Part shown: piece by piece, positions 1 to 7,461 of the stretch | Position numbering within the stretch: position 1 is the first letter of the stretch | Layout: each line of letters begins with the position of its first letter | From: an uncultured Prevotellaceae bacterium | GTDB taxonomy: Bacteria > Bacteroidota > Bacteroidia > Bacteroidales > Bacteroidaceae | Direction of reading: 5' to 3' | Assembly: GCA_946413885.1 (NCBI GenBank) | Contig: CAMKMK010000114.1 | Coordinates: 1-7,530, forward strand | Length of the DNA stretch: 7,530 bases | Made by a program: the position numbers and the translations under genes | The notes under the pieces: model-generated | Seen by the model: only the letters and a program-made list of their open reading frames with translations | The model's database searches: none | What the model was told of the DNA's origin: nothing

Positions 1-2061
1 GGTCAAAAACCTCAGGTTGTCTATAAACCAGACAGATTGAAAGTTGATGTGTCGTCCGTTACTTCAGCTTTAGGCGGAACTGCTTTGGATGTTCTCGCGA
101 CAATTCCCAGCATTCAAATTGATTCAGATGGTCAGGTAACTTTTCGTGGCAGCAGTAATTTCCTTGTTTATATTGACGGCAAGCCTTCGCCCTTGGATGG
201 TACACAAGCTTTGCAATCCATACCTGTCTCTATGATTCAGGAACTGGAAATCCTGACGACTCCTTCAGCCAAATATAAGACGGATGGTGATGTTGGAATA
301 ATAAACATAACTACCAAACGCAACTTAGGTAATGGTTTAGGTGTTTTCCTGAATGCAAGCGGAAGTACTTTGTTGACTCGAAGTGTGGATGGAAAGATCA
401 ATTATCGTATGGGAGGCCACAATCTGTATTTTGGCGGTCAAACCTCATACGTAAAGACCAAGAGCGATTTTGAGCAATACAAACAAACCATCGTGGATGG
501 CTATACAACTACTTCGAATTCAGATGGTACACGTTTCCGCAACTATGGAACATTCATTGGTCAAGGCGGTTATGAGTTTACGGATGGAAAACATCATGAA
601 TTCACCCTTGACTTACAAGGTGGTCGTACTCGCAATCCACGTGGTGGCGATATGGATTATCAGGAACATCGTGAATATCTGGGTAATGTTATCAATGACA
701 ATTGCTATGACAGCCACGACCGTTACAAGCTGGAGAAACATCTTTTCCAGGCTGCCACAGATTACACATGGAAAATCAATGAGCGAGGTGATAAGGTGAA
801 CCTTAATAACCGGTTCCGTTATGATTGGTATTCGATGGAATATACGGAAAGCAACATGTTTGACCAACAAGGTGCTCGATATGAAGGAACACGTGGATAT
901 GAGGAAGAGCATCATTGGGATTGCGACGGAGCGCTGTCCTATTTGCTTCATTATGGCGAGATGGGTAAGATAGAGACTGGATACCAATATACGACCTACA
1001 GCGAGCATGGAGATTACAATATTTATTATTGGAATCGTGATCCTCAAGTTCAGCAATTCCAGAATCAATTGGATTTGTATGCTCCTTTCTATTATCGAAG
1101 GCAGAGTCATAGTCCATACATACAATTGAATGATCAATATGGCAAATTTGCTTTCGATGCAGGAGTTCGTGCCGACAGGTTGATTGATGAAATGGACTTG
1201 CCGACCTATACAAGCCGTTATCGCAAGTACTGGGCAGTCTTCCCTAGTGCTCACCTCTCCTACTCTTCTTCCGTTGGAAGTTTCATTGCTGGTTATTCCC
1301 GTCGTACGAATCGTCCTGGAATATGGAAGCTGGAACCCTATATCACTTATGAGGATTACTATACACGAATAATCGGGAATCCTGATTTGGATGCAGAATA
1401 TATCAATTCTATGGAATTGCGTTGGAGGAAGAGTTTTGAGAATGATCTTTCACTTACGGCTGCAGGATTTGTTCGTCAACGAACAGATGTGGTTGATTAT
1501 GTGAGAGTTGCATACGAACCAGGAGTTACACTTGATAGCATTATCAATGCTGGTGACCAATGGGAAAAGGGGCTGGAATTTCAGGCTGTAGTAAAACCTT
1601 ATCAATGGTGGAATACTACTGCGAATGCCAGTTTATATCACTATAAATTCAATGCAACGTATGAAGGATGTCATGACTCTGATGGATTTACCTATCAGTT
1701 GGGATGGATCAATGGATTTCCTGTCACTCAAAATACTCGTTTCCAATTTGACGGTCATCTTGTTGGGCCCAAGAATCTGACCCAAGGAAAAGAGCGAGCC
1801 TACGTGTACTTCGATGTGGCTGTACGTCAATCACTTGCAAAAGGAAGACTTAGCATTGGGTTAGTTGCTCATGATGTTTTCCATACAGCGAAATATCATA
1901 ATAAACGATGGACGGATTCTCTCATCAGCGAGACATGGGTTCGTCCCAAATATCCTAACGTAGTTTTGAGTCTCAGCTATCACTTCAATCAAAAGTCAAC
2001 TCCTAAAAATCAAGAGGGCGAACTGAGCAAGGATGTGGAATTTGTCGGAAAAGATTTTTAA
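1..2061 (+). CDS. TonB-dependent receptor, outer-membrane beta-barrel family (5' partial)
   Basis: This is an outer-membrane receptor-like barrel, probably for TonB-driven import of an unidentified substrate. The frame is open to the left edge and reads GQKPQVVYKP before the TTG at 37, so that TTG is internal and the true start lies upstream. 686 residues are visible, numbered from base 1. A plug domain covers about residues 6-105, with FRGSSNF (48-54), YIDGKP (57-62), PSAKY (88-92) and GIINITTKR (99-107), all typical of the plug in this family. From about 120 to 662 alternating aromatic/polar strands fit the OMP_b-brl_3 barrel, and the last strand is VVLSLSYHF. A hydrophilic tail of about 24 residues follows and ends in Phe. 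Family members usually also carry a signal peptide and a carboxypeptidase-regulatory-like domain, which would be in the missing part. No SusD-like partner is visible. The class is secure; the substrate is unknown. Confidence 0.93.
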   Translation, partial: GQKPQVVYKPDRLKVDVSSVTSALGGTALDVLATIPSIQIDSDGQVTFRGSSNFLVYIDGKPSPLDGTQALQSIPVSMIQELEILTTPSAKYKTDGDVGIINITTKRNLGNGLGVFLNASGSTLLTRSVDGKINYRMGGHNLYFGGQTSYVKTKSDFEQYKQTIVDGYTTTSNSDGTRFRNYGTFIGQGGYEFTDGKHHEFTLDLQGGRTRNPRGGDMDYQEHREYLGNVINDNCYDSHDRYKLEKHLFQAATDYTWKINERGDKVNLNNRFRYDWYSMEYTESNMFDQQGARYEGTRGYEEEHHWDCDGALSYLLHYGEMGKIETGYQYTTYSEHGDYNIYYWNRDPQVQQFQNQLDLYAPFYYRRQSHSPYIQLNDQYGKFAFDAGVRADRLIDEMDLPTYTSRYRKYWAVFPSAHLSYSSSVGSFIAGYSRRTNRPGIWKLEPYITYEDYYTRIIGNPDLDAEYINSMELRWRKSFENDLSLTAAGFVRQRTDVVDYVRVAYEPGVTLDSIINAGDQWEKGLEFQAVVKPYQWWNTTANASLYHYKFNATYEGCHDSDGFTYQLGWINGFPVTQNTRFQFDGHLVGPKNLTQGKERAYVYFDVAVRQSLAKGRLSIGLVAHDVFHTAKYHNKRWTDSLISETWVRPKYPNVVLSLSYHFNQKSTPKNQEGELSKDVEFVGKDF

Positions 2062-2070
2062 AGACGATAC

Positions 2071-2087
2071 TTGTTGTAATTCAACAG
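2071..2087. terminator. Weak hairpin between the convergent genes, possible bidirectional terminator
   Basis: TGTTG (2072-2076) pairs with CAACA (2082-2086) around a 5-nt loop, with one extra G-T pair outside. It lies in the 46-bp spacer between the receptor stop (2061) and the end of the AlbA_2 gene (2108). The stem is short and no clean T-run follows on either strand, so this is only a candidate. Nothing better is visible in the spacer. Confidence 0.25.
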
Positions 2088-2107
2088 TTTACATGATTTT
2101 GTTTCAG

Positions 2108-2734
2108 TTATGAATGAAGTAAAGAGAAGATCCAGTTTTGGTTTTCATGACGCATGGCTACCAAACCATATCTGATATAATCGGCCATCAATCTGACGGC
2201 ATTAGCTCGTGACAAACGAGAGTGCCTGGTAAAACGATTTAATGTGGTCCCTTCGTAAGGAATCAAACGTAAACATTTCAATTCAAAGTCAGTGAAAACA
2301 TGCTTAGTCTCTTCCCTACCCTCTTTCTCCATTTTCCAAAGAGCAAGATGAACTGGTGAGGCAATAATATTCTCGTCATTGATGCGGATATATGCGCAGT
2401 ATTTTCCATCTTCTTCTCGAGCTCGAATGGGACGTTCAATACTGGGAGGAATGTTGACAATCAGTACATTATGTCCTTCTGCAACAATTGTTTCCATCTT
2501 ACACTCGATGGCAGGATTGCAAAAGCTTCTGGCTGCGGCATCAATCATATAGATTTCTTCCTCGCTACTGATTCCTGCTATTCTACCATTATCACGAACA
2601 CCAACCAACAATCGTCCTCCATCAGTATTTGAGAAAGCTGACAAAGAGTGTGCTATCTTGCTTATCGAAGAAATGCAGTATTTGAAGTCCTGCTGTTGAT
2701 GCTCGCCTTGAGATATGAGTTCTTGTAAATTCAT
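2108..2734 (-). CDS. AlbA_2/Schlafen-type putative DNA-binding protein with C-terminal HTH-like region
   Basis: A 208-residue cytoplasmic protein with no signal peptide or membrane segment. Residues about 10-130 match the AlbA_2 (Schlafen AlbA) fold: EHQQQDFK (11-18), then SAFSNTDGGRLLVGV (32-46) with the hallmark Asn-Thr-Asp-Gly-Gly, then RDNGRIAG (47-54) and YIRINDEN (115-122). Databases often label such proteins 'ATP-binding protein' or 'putative transcriptional regulator'. Residues about 145-208 are helical and resemble a winged helix-turn-helix (SRLSRANAVRLMADYIRYG). There is no GHKL ATPase domain as in longer relatives, so this is the short Bacteroidota form. The ATG lies 3 nt after the MBOAT stop, which makes it the last gene of the operon. 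No strong Shine-Dalgarno is visible; the AAAAG is too close. DNA or RNA binding is inferred from the family, and a role in regulating the acyltransferase genes is only a hypothesis from position. Confidence 0.88.
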   Translation of the reverse strand: MNLQELISQGEHQQQDFKYCISSISKIAHSLSAFSNTDGGRLLVGVRDNGRIAGISSEEEIYMIDAAARSFCNPAIECKMETIVAEGHNVLIVNIPPSIERPIRAREEDGKYCAYIRINDENIIASPVHLALWKMEKEGREETKHVFTDFELKCLRLIPYEGTTLNRFTRHSRLSRANAVRLMADYIRYGLVAMRHENQNWIFSLLHS

Positions 2735-2737
2735 CTT

Positions 2738-4612
2738 TTAGAATTGGAAATAAATGAAAGGTTGCATTTTAGCAGTCACAAACTGGTAAACAAAGAATAC
2801 CGTGAAGATAGCAGCCAGACAGATGACTGGTAAAGGAAGCATGGCAAAGCTGAGACGATAGCGTCGTTTAAGGTTTGTGGGCAACCAATGAATGATCATG
2901 CCTAAAGCAAAGAGGATGAAGACGCGATGATAGGCAGACATAACATCCAGCACGTTCACACTCCACTGAGTTCCTATGCTATGAATCATCTTTGTAGCTG
3001 TATCCCATGCTGTCTGGTTTGCTGTGGCAGGATCCAGGTTGCTACCAGATCGGAAGAACAGTCGCGTAAAAGTGATGAAAACGAAAGTTACCAAGATGCT
3101 CCAGGCACGTTCAAGCCACGAGAAACTGGCCTTGATACCACATAAGTTATAGAAGAAACGTACCCACATGCTTACCATTATGAAAAGCATGAATGCCAGC
3201 AGCACATTCCACAATCCCATTGAATGGAAATGCTGAAGAATGAAGAACAGGATAACTGTTAAAGTGGTTATAAAGACTCGTGTTTTCAATCCCATGTCTC
3301 GCCAGAACTTGAAGATAATCATACCTACCCCATTAAGTCCGCCCCAGATGATGAAGTTCATGCTGGCTCCGTGCCATAAACCTCCCAAAAGCATCGTTAT
3401 CATGCTGTTGAGATTGGCGTATATCTTCCTTCTGCGTTCTGGGAAAAAGATGCCTGTAAGAGTTGTTGCCACAAATATGAGAAACAATATCAGAGCAACC
3501 AACCAACTGCCTGAAAGAAAGAGCGCTGACGCTGACATGAAGATGGCCCAAAAACAGGTTCCAAATCCCATACTTCGATTACCGCCCAAGGGAATATATA
3601 GATAAGTTTGCAACCATCTGCTCAAACTGATATGCCAGCGTTTCCAGAAATTGCTGCAGTTGGGTGCCTTATAGGGACTGTTGAAATTAATCGGCAAGTG
3701 AAATCCCATCATGAGCGAAAGTCCAATGGCAATGTCTGTGTAACCAGAGAAATCAGCATATACCTGCAGGCTATACAGAAAGAGTGCAGAGAGATTCTCG
3801 AATCCAGAAAAGAGATGAGGATTTGTAAAAACACGATCAATGAAATTGACTGCCAGATAATTAGAAAGAATGATCTTTTTCATCAATCCATTGATAATCC
3901 AAAAGACTGCTATGCCAAACATTCTTCGACTGAGGAAGAACTTACGATACAATTGAGGGATAAAGTCGCTTGCCTTCACGATAGGTCCTGCCACCAATTG
4001 AGGGAAGAAACTGACATAGAAACCAAAATCAAGGAAATTGCGAACAGGTTTGATCAATCCTTTGTAAACATCACATGTGTAGGAGATAATCTGGAAAGTA
4101 TAGAATGAGATTCCTACAGGCAAGATAATGCGATCTATGCTGAAGATGTTTTGCCCAATGGCATCATTAGCAAAGCGGGCTGCCACGTTCTCTACAACAA
4201 ATTGAGTTCCAAAGATTTGGTTGATGACATCCGCAAAGAAATAGGCATACTTGAAATAACAGAGGATACCTAAGTCAATGAGAACACTTAACCCCAGCAA
4301 CAACTTTCGTTTCCAAGCTTGTTTGTCACGTAATGCATAGATTCCTTGAGCAATGAAGAAATCGCTGCATGTTACAAAAAGAAGCATCCCAACGAAGAGT
4401 CCACTTGTCTTGTAATAAAACAACAAACTGACAAAGAACAGGTATGCATTGCGCATCTGGCGACGCTTCTGAACAAGAGCGAACCCTGAAAAGACCAGAC
4501 AGAAGAAAGCCCAGAACTGCAATTGGGTAAACAGCAGTGGACTATCTGGATTGAAAGAGAAGACTTTCAACAAATAGTTAATGAGGGCTTCTATGAGTTT
4601 ATCTGGTTGCAT
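2738..4612 (-). CDS. MBOAT family membrane O-acyltransferase (AlgI/DltB-like)
   Basis: A polytopic inner-membrane protein of 624 residues that probably moves an acyl group (in relatives, acetyl or D-alanyl) across the membrane for glycan modification. Visible MBOAT signatures are LPVGISFYTFQ (164-174), FFPQLVAGPI (202-211), YADFSGYTDIAIG (285-297), FWKRWHISLSRW (322-333, His327) and GGLWHGAS (410-417, His414). The two histidines correspond to the conserved active-site pair of AlgI and DltB. Many hydrophobic segments are present from about residue 31 to 613. An extra stretch of about 50 residues, mostly hydrophobic, lies between GGNR (343-346) and the NLN before the second His motif (about 400). 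I chose the ATG at 4612 over the in-frame TTG at 4633: ATG is preferred, a GAAAG lies about 5 nt upstream, and nothing like an RBS precedes the TTG. The start overlaps the upstream SGNH gene by 14 nt, so coupling is likely. The acceptor is unknown. Confidence 0.94.
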   Translation of the reverse strand: MQPDKLIEALINYLLKVFSFNPDSPLLFTQLQFWAFFCLVFSGFALVQKRRQMRNAYLFFVSLLFYYKTSGLFVGMLLFVTCSDFFIAQGIYALRDKQAWKRKLLLGLSVLIDLGILCYFKYAYFFADVINQIFGTQFVVENVAARFANDAIGQNIFSIDRIILPVGISFYTFQIISYTCDVYKGLIKPVRNFLDFGFYVSFFPQLVAGPIVKASDFIPQLYRKFFLSRRMFGIAVFWIINGLMKKIILSNYLAVNFIDRVFTNPHLFSGFENLSALFLYSLQVYADFSGYTDIAIGLSLMMGFHLPINFNSPYKAPNCSNFWKRWHISLSRWLQTYLYIPLGGNRSMGFGTCFWAIFMSASALFLSGSWLVALILFLIFVATTLTGIFFPERRRKIYANLNSMITMLLGGLWHGASMNFIIWGGLNGVGMIIFKFWRDMGLKTRVFITTLTVILFFILQHFHSMGLWNVLLAFMLFIMVSMWVRFFYNLCGIKASFSWLERAWSILVTFVFITFTRLFFRSGSNLDPATANQTAWDTATKMIHSIGTQWSVNVLDVMSAYHRVFILFALGMIIHWLPTNLKRRYRLSFAMLPLPVICLAAIFTVFFVYQFVTAKMQPFIYFQF

Positions 4613-5816
4613 GATATCTTTCGAAATCTTCAATTATTGATTTACTGATAAGGTCGGCCAAGATTTGATATCCTGCTTCTGTAAAATGAATATGATCGCG
4701 ACGCATCAATTTGTTTGTCACCCATTTACTTGAAGAACGATACCCTCCCATGACTTGATATGTATCGAATACGGCCCCATTATATTCCTTTGCCAATTGC
4801 ATGAAAGCATCCTCTACAACAGGTGTATTGAGGTTGAAGCGACGGGTTCGTCCAATGAAACAATCATTATTGGTCAGAAACAGAAGGGAACACTCAGGAT
4901 TCACTCTCTTGATGCGTTCTATCAGCTGACGATAATTTGCTTTGAACACTTCTGGATTGAACTTGTCAGGGTAGCAATTAGCATCGTTGATTCCTATTCC
5001 GAATACAACTAAGTCAGGAACAAATTCCTTCATCTCCTCTTCAAATAAATCACATCGAAGCCAGCTTGGAACACTCGCTCCATTGATGCCTGATTCCGTA
5101 TAGGTGAATCCTACACGTTCGCTCATAGGCATGATCCCACGTAGATATAGGGTGTCACACCCCATCTGTTGCACAAAAAGATTGCATTCCTTGGTGTTCT
5201 CAGGTGTATTGAATATCCATCCCAATGAGTCACGACTCTGTGCTTGCAGGGTATCTTTTCCAATAGCCAAGAGTGGCTTGATGCTATCTGTTAGCGTAGA
5301 TCCATACACACGAAGCTGATTGAATGACCATATCGAATCAAGCATGAGATAAAGAGATGCAGAAGAATCTGCCGTAGCAACATAAGCACCAGCAAGCCCC
5401 ATAGGATGATTGTGTATTGTTGCCAGGTTCCGTTGACCTGTCCATTCACCATTCACGTGGATAGTGTAATTCTGAGGGGCATTGGTTTTAAGAGCACGAT
5501 ATGGAAACATAATCCCTCGATCTCCTCTTCCTGCACGATGGTTTGTCAGGCTATCCAGATATTCAATCAGGTGATTGCGGATTCCTTGAGTAAGAAATCC
5601 TCCCTGAACGTGACTTCCGCCAATGTGTAAGATGTTAACCCGCTTTTGATTACCATTCAAGAATTCAAGTGTTTTTGCGTGAAATTTCACAAGGGCTGAG
5701 GAATCACCAGGAAAAACCAGATGAGACTTCTCAACACGAACACAAGGCGGATAGGAAGTTTGGGCGATGATGGTTTGTTCCCAGATGAGCAGTAGAAGAA
5801 GCAAAGACTTTTTCAT
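4599..5816 (-). CDS. Secreted SGNH/GDSL hydrolase-like protein (putative acyl-esterase or acetyltransferase partner)
   Basis: 405 residues with a signal peptide (KK, then a Leu run, probable cleavage around residue 18-19, IIAQ), so exported to the periplasm or beyond. SGNH blocks appear in the usual order: block I ILHIGGSHVQGG with nucleophile candidate Ser68, block II GINGAS (243-248), block III FGIGIND (272-278, Asn277), block V DHIHF (374-378, Asp374 and His377). The full catalytic set is therefore present, but block I has Gly67 where GDS families have Asp. About 150 residues between blocks I and II (roughly 85-235) look beta-rich and may form an inserted jelly-roll or carbohydrate-binding-like module. 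The gene starts 2 nt after the preceding SGNH gene behind a strong AAGGAG, and its end overlaps the MBOAT gene. This context favours a role in glycan O-acyl transfer or removal. Esterase and transferase cannot be told apart by sequence alone. Confidence 0.88.
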   Translation of the reverse strand: MKKSLLLLLLIWEQTIIAQTSYPPCVRVEKSHLVFPGDSSALVKFHAKTLEFLNGNQKRVNILHIGGSHVQGGFLTQGIRNHLIEYLDSLTNHRAGRGDRGIMFPYRALKTNAPQNYTIHVNGEWTGQRNLATIHNHPMGLAGAYVATADSSASLYLMLDSIWSFNQLRVYGSTLTDSIKPLLAIGKDTLQAQSRDSLGWIFNTPENTKECNLFVQQMGCDTLYLRGIMPMSERVGFTYTESGINGASVPSWLRCDLFEEEMKEFVPDLVVFGIGINDANCYPDKFNPEVFKANYRQLIERIKRVNPECSLLFLTNNDCFIGRTRRFNLNTPVVEDAFMQLAKEYNGAVFDTYQVMGGYRSSSKWVTNKLMRRDHIHFTEAGYQILADLISKSIIEDFERYHATR

Positions 5817-5818
5817 GA

Positions 5819-7366
5819 TTATAGCTCCTTTTCTGTTTTTAAGGCTGCCTTCTTTGCCGTTGCTGCCTTGATGGAATCCTTCTTGACAGGACGTATCTTT
5901 GGAATCTCTTTCTTGATGGAATCCATGTTGCGATCCATTTTGTCAGAGTCCTCAGGAAGTTCAACGTTGTCTTTTCCAGTACGGAAACGATAGAATCGAT
6001 AGTACATCTGGATGGCCTCGAACAGAAGATTTGAAATCTTGCGTGCTCCACTGGGTGAGAAATGGACGTAATCATCGCCAGCCAACCCCAATTCGCACCA
6101 TCGAATCATGGAACCTGCCCCACCCTGGGCTGCAAACATGTTCCAGAATGCGATGCCTTCCTCTCCACACATTGTCCTTAGTGAACTGACAAGTTGGGGT
6201 AAGATTGGATACGTTACCATTTCTTCGCCTTCCTGTATCGACATGTCAGAGGGGCCAACAAACAGTATACAGCTTTGGGGTGCCAGTCGTTTAAACATGC
6301 GTATCTGGTAGCGCATGCTGTTGATGTATCCGTTAATGTCACTCTGGTCAGACATATAAGGAACAGAATTTCCACCAAACTGCAAGATGATGAGACTCAC
6401 GTTCTCGCGTGAGAAGAAAGGAATCAGGGTATTACGATCGATACTTGTAAACATGGTGCCTGAACTGCCACGAAGGCCGATGTTGTCCATCTGAACACCT
6501 TTTCCACCATCGAGCATCAGAGCATAGATTTCTATATTTCCTGTGATAGTCAGCGTCCCCTTGTATCCTCCAACAGGGAAGTTCACCATCTGCATCGTTT
6601 CTGATTCTATCTCTCTAACGTTACCTATCGAATCATTACCCGTAATGAGTTCAAGGGTACCTGATCCACTTGCCAATACTGTCACGTGAGAGAAGTATCC
6701 ACTGTGGGAAAACTTCTTGCCTCCAGTACATGTGAATTCTATCGTCGCTTCCCCATCAATCTCTGCCATTTGGCAAAGTGGCCCGTATCGATGATGCTCA
6801 GCTTGTTCTGCCTTGGTAGCATAGGCTAAATATCGTTGCACGTCACCCGTTACGTTTTCAGTCAATGTAATGGAGGAAACGGTTTGAATGGCAGGAATGA
6901 GTCCCACTCCATTGCCGCCGTATGCGTCCTGGAAATTCTGTCTCAGATAACATGTCATGCGGTCACCTTCCAATTGAGAGTCGCCGTAATGCATGATGCG
7001 GACATGCTGGTTTTGTGCTTCATCCAGGGCGGTAAAGAAGTTATCGAGATACTCGATGCTGTCGTTAGGGAGATAGATGCGTGTGGGACTCTTGGTGCAG
7101 AAACTCATGAACTCAGCCTCTTTGGCATTCATCAGAGCCTGCAACTGTTCATCTGGTCCTGTCACCTCTATAGTATCTTCTGGCTCCAGGTCGTCAGGAA
7201 TCGTATCCGCAACCTCATCAGGCTTTGCATCCAAAACGTATGCCAAATCTGGAAAATTCAGATGGATGGAACCTATTTGTATGCCGTCTTTGGGGAAGAT
7301 GACACATAGTATTCCCAGTCCGAGCATTACGCTAAAAATGAAGAGGACAATGCGGGATGATTTCAT
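5819..7366 (-). CDS. Membrane-anchored SGNH/GDSL hydrolase-like protein with Lys-rich C-terminal tail
   Basis: 515 residues and the first gene of the leftward operon. One N-terminal hydrophobic segment (about 5-24, after MKSSR) is an anchor or uncleaved signal, which would put the rest in the periplasm. An acidic linker (about 47-73, rich in Asp, Glu and Pro) precedes the catalytic domain. SGNH motifs: block I MHYGDSQLEGD (125-135, Ser130), block II probably NIGLRGSSG (295-303), block III LQFGGNS (328-334, Asn333), block V DDYVHFSP (431-438, Asp432 and His435). A beta-rich region (about 200-290) sits between blocks I and II. Residues about 462-515 form a highly charged, Lys/Ala-rich, probably disordered tail that repeats DSIK. 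The layout recalls the membrane-bound SGNH partners of MBOAT proteins such as AlgJ, but the motif order is that of ordinary SGNH enzymes, not a close AlgJ match. The exact function is unknown; the MBOAT gene two genes downstream suggests glycan acylation. Confidence 0.87.
   Translation of the reverse strand: MKSSRIVLFIFSVMLGLGILCVIFPKDGIQIGSIHLNFPDLAYVLDAKPDEVADTIPDDLEPEDTIEVTGPDEQLQALMNAKEAEFMSFCTKSPTRIYLPNDSIEYLDNFFTALDEAQNQHVRIMHYGDSQLEGDRMTCYLRQNFQDAYGGNGVGLIPAIQTVSSITLTENVTGDVQRYLAYATKAEQAEHHRYGPLCQMAEIDGEATIEFTCTGGKKFSHSGYFSHVTVLASGSGTLELITGNDSIGNVREIESETMQMVNFPVGGYKGTLTITGNIEIYALMLDGGKGVQMDNIGLRGSSGTMFTSIDRNTLIPFFSRENVSLIILQFGGNSVPYMSDQSDINGYINSMRYQIRMFKRLAPQSCILFVGPSDMSIQEGEEMVTYPILPQLVSSLRTMCGEEGIAFWNMFAAQGGAGSMIRWCELGLAGDDYVHFSPSGARKISNLLFEAIQMYYRFYRFRTGKDNVELPEDSDKMDRNMDSIKKEIPKIRPVKKDSIKAATAKKAALKTEKEL
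5825..5830 (-). promoter_or_regulatory. Strong Shine-Dalgarno inside the end of the preceding gene
   Basis: On the minus strand AAGGAG (5830-5825) lies 8 nt before the ATG at 5816. It is formed by the Lys-Glu codons just before the last Leu of the upstream SGNH gene. A canonical Shine-Dalgarno is uncommon in Bacteroidota. It supports the 5816 start and independent or coupled re-initiation after the stop 2 nt upstream. Confidence 0.7.
5867..5924 (-). repeat. Exact 13-nt in-frame direct repeat in the SGNH Lys-rich tail
   Basis: The 13 bases CTTGATGGAATCC (+ strand) occur at 5867-5879 and again at 5912-5924, exactly 45 nt (15 codons) apart. Both copies encode part of a DSIK motif in the charged C-terminal tail (minus-strand protein residues about 480-500). 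The spacing in whole codons suggests local duplication and drift in a low-complexity tail. Confidence 0.55.
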
Positions 7367-7408
7367 TAACTATACGAGCAACGTAATTCCTTTTATCTTA
7401 TTGACTTA

Positions 7409-7439
7409 CAAAATTACACATTTTTTATGGTTTACACAA
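7409..7439 (-). promoter_or_regulatory. Bacteroidota-type promoter of the leftward SGNH-MBOAT-AlbA_2 operon
   Basis: Read on the minus strand, TAATTTTG (7416-7409) matches the -7 consensus TAnnTTTG exactly. A TTG at 7439-7437 lies 20 nt upstream, the spacing expected for the -33 element of the primary sigma factor in this phylum. Transcription would begin a few bases downstream (around 7402-7405), leaving a leader of about 35-40 nt before the ATG at 7366. No other promoter of this quality is evident at the tight junctions further along the operon. Confidence 0.65.
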
Positions 7440-7461
7440 CTAATTATTGAATTTAATTGAT

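Noticed and set aside
37..39. TTG at 37 as the start of the receptor gene
   Set aside because: The frame stays open to base 1 and the upstream codons (QKPQVVYKP) fit the family's sequence just before the plug, so the gene begins outside the window.
613..1254. Minus-strand open frame of 213 codons opposite the receptor gene, and another at 803-1213
   Set aside because: Both are antisense to a well-supported receptor coding frame, contain no recognisable motif and have implausible composition; they are shadows.
2062..2107. Strong intrinsic terminator between the convergent genes
   Set aside because: Only a 5-6 bp stem without a clear T-run was found; kept as a low-confidence candidate only.
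3608..4108. Plus-strand open frame of 166 codons opposite the MBOAT gene
   Set aside because: The opposite strand carries conserved MBOAT motifs over the same bases; the plus frame shows no family features.
6836..7309. Plus-strand open frame of 157 codons opposite the first SGNH gene, and an overlapping one at 7077-7460
   Set aside because: Antisense to the SGNH block I region and N-terminus; no motif, no promoter or RBS.
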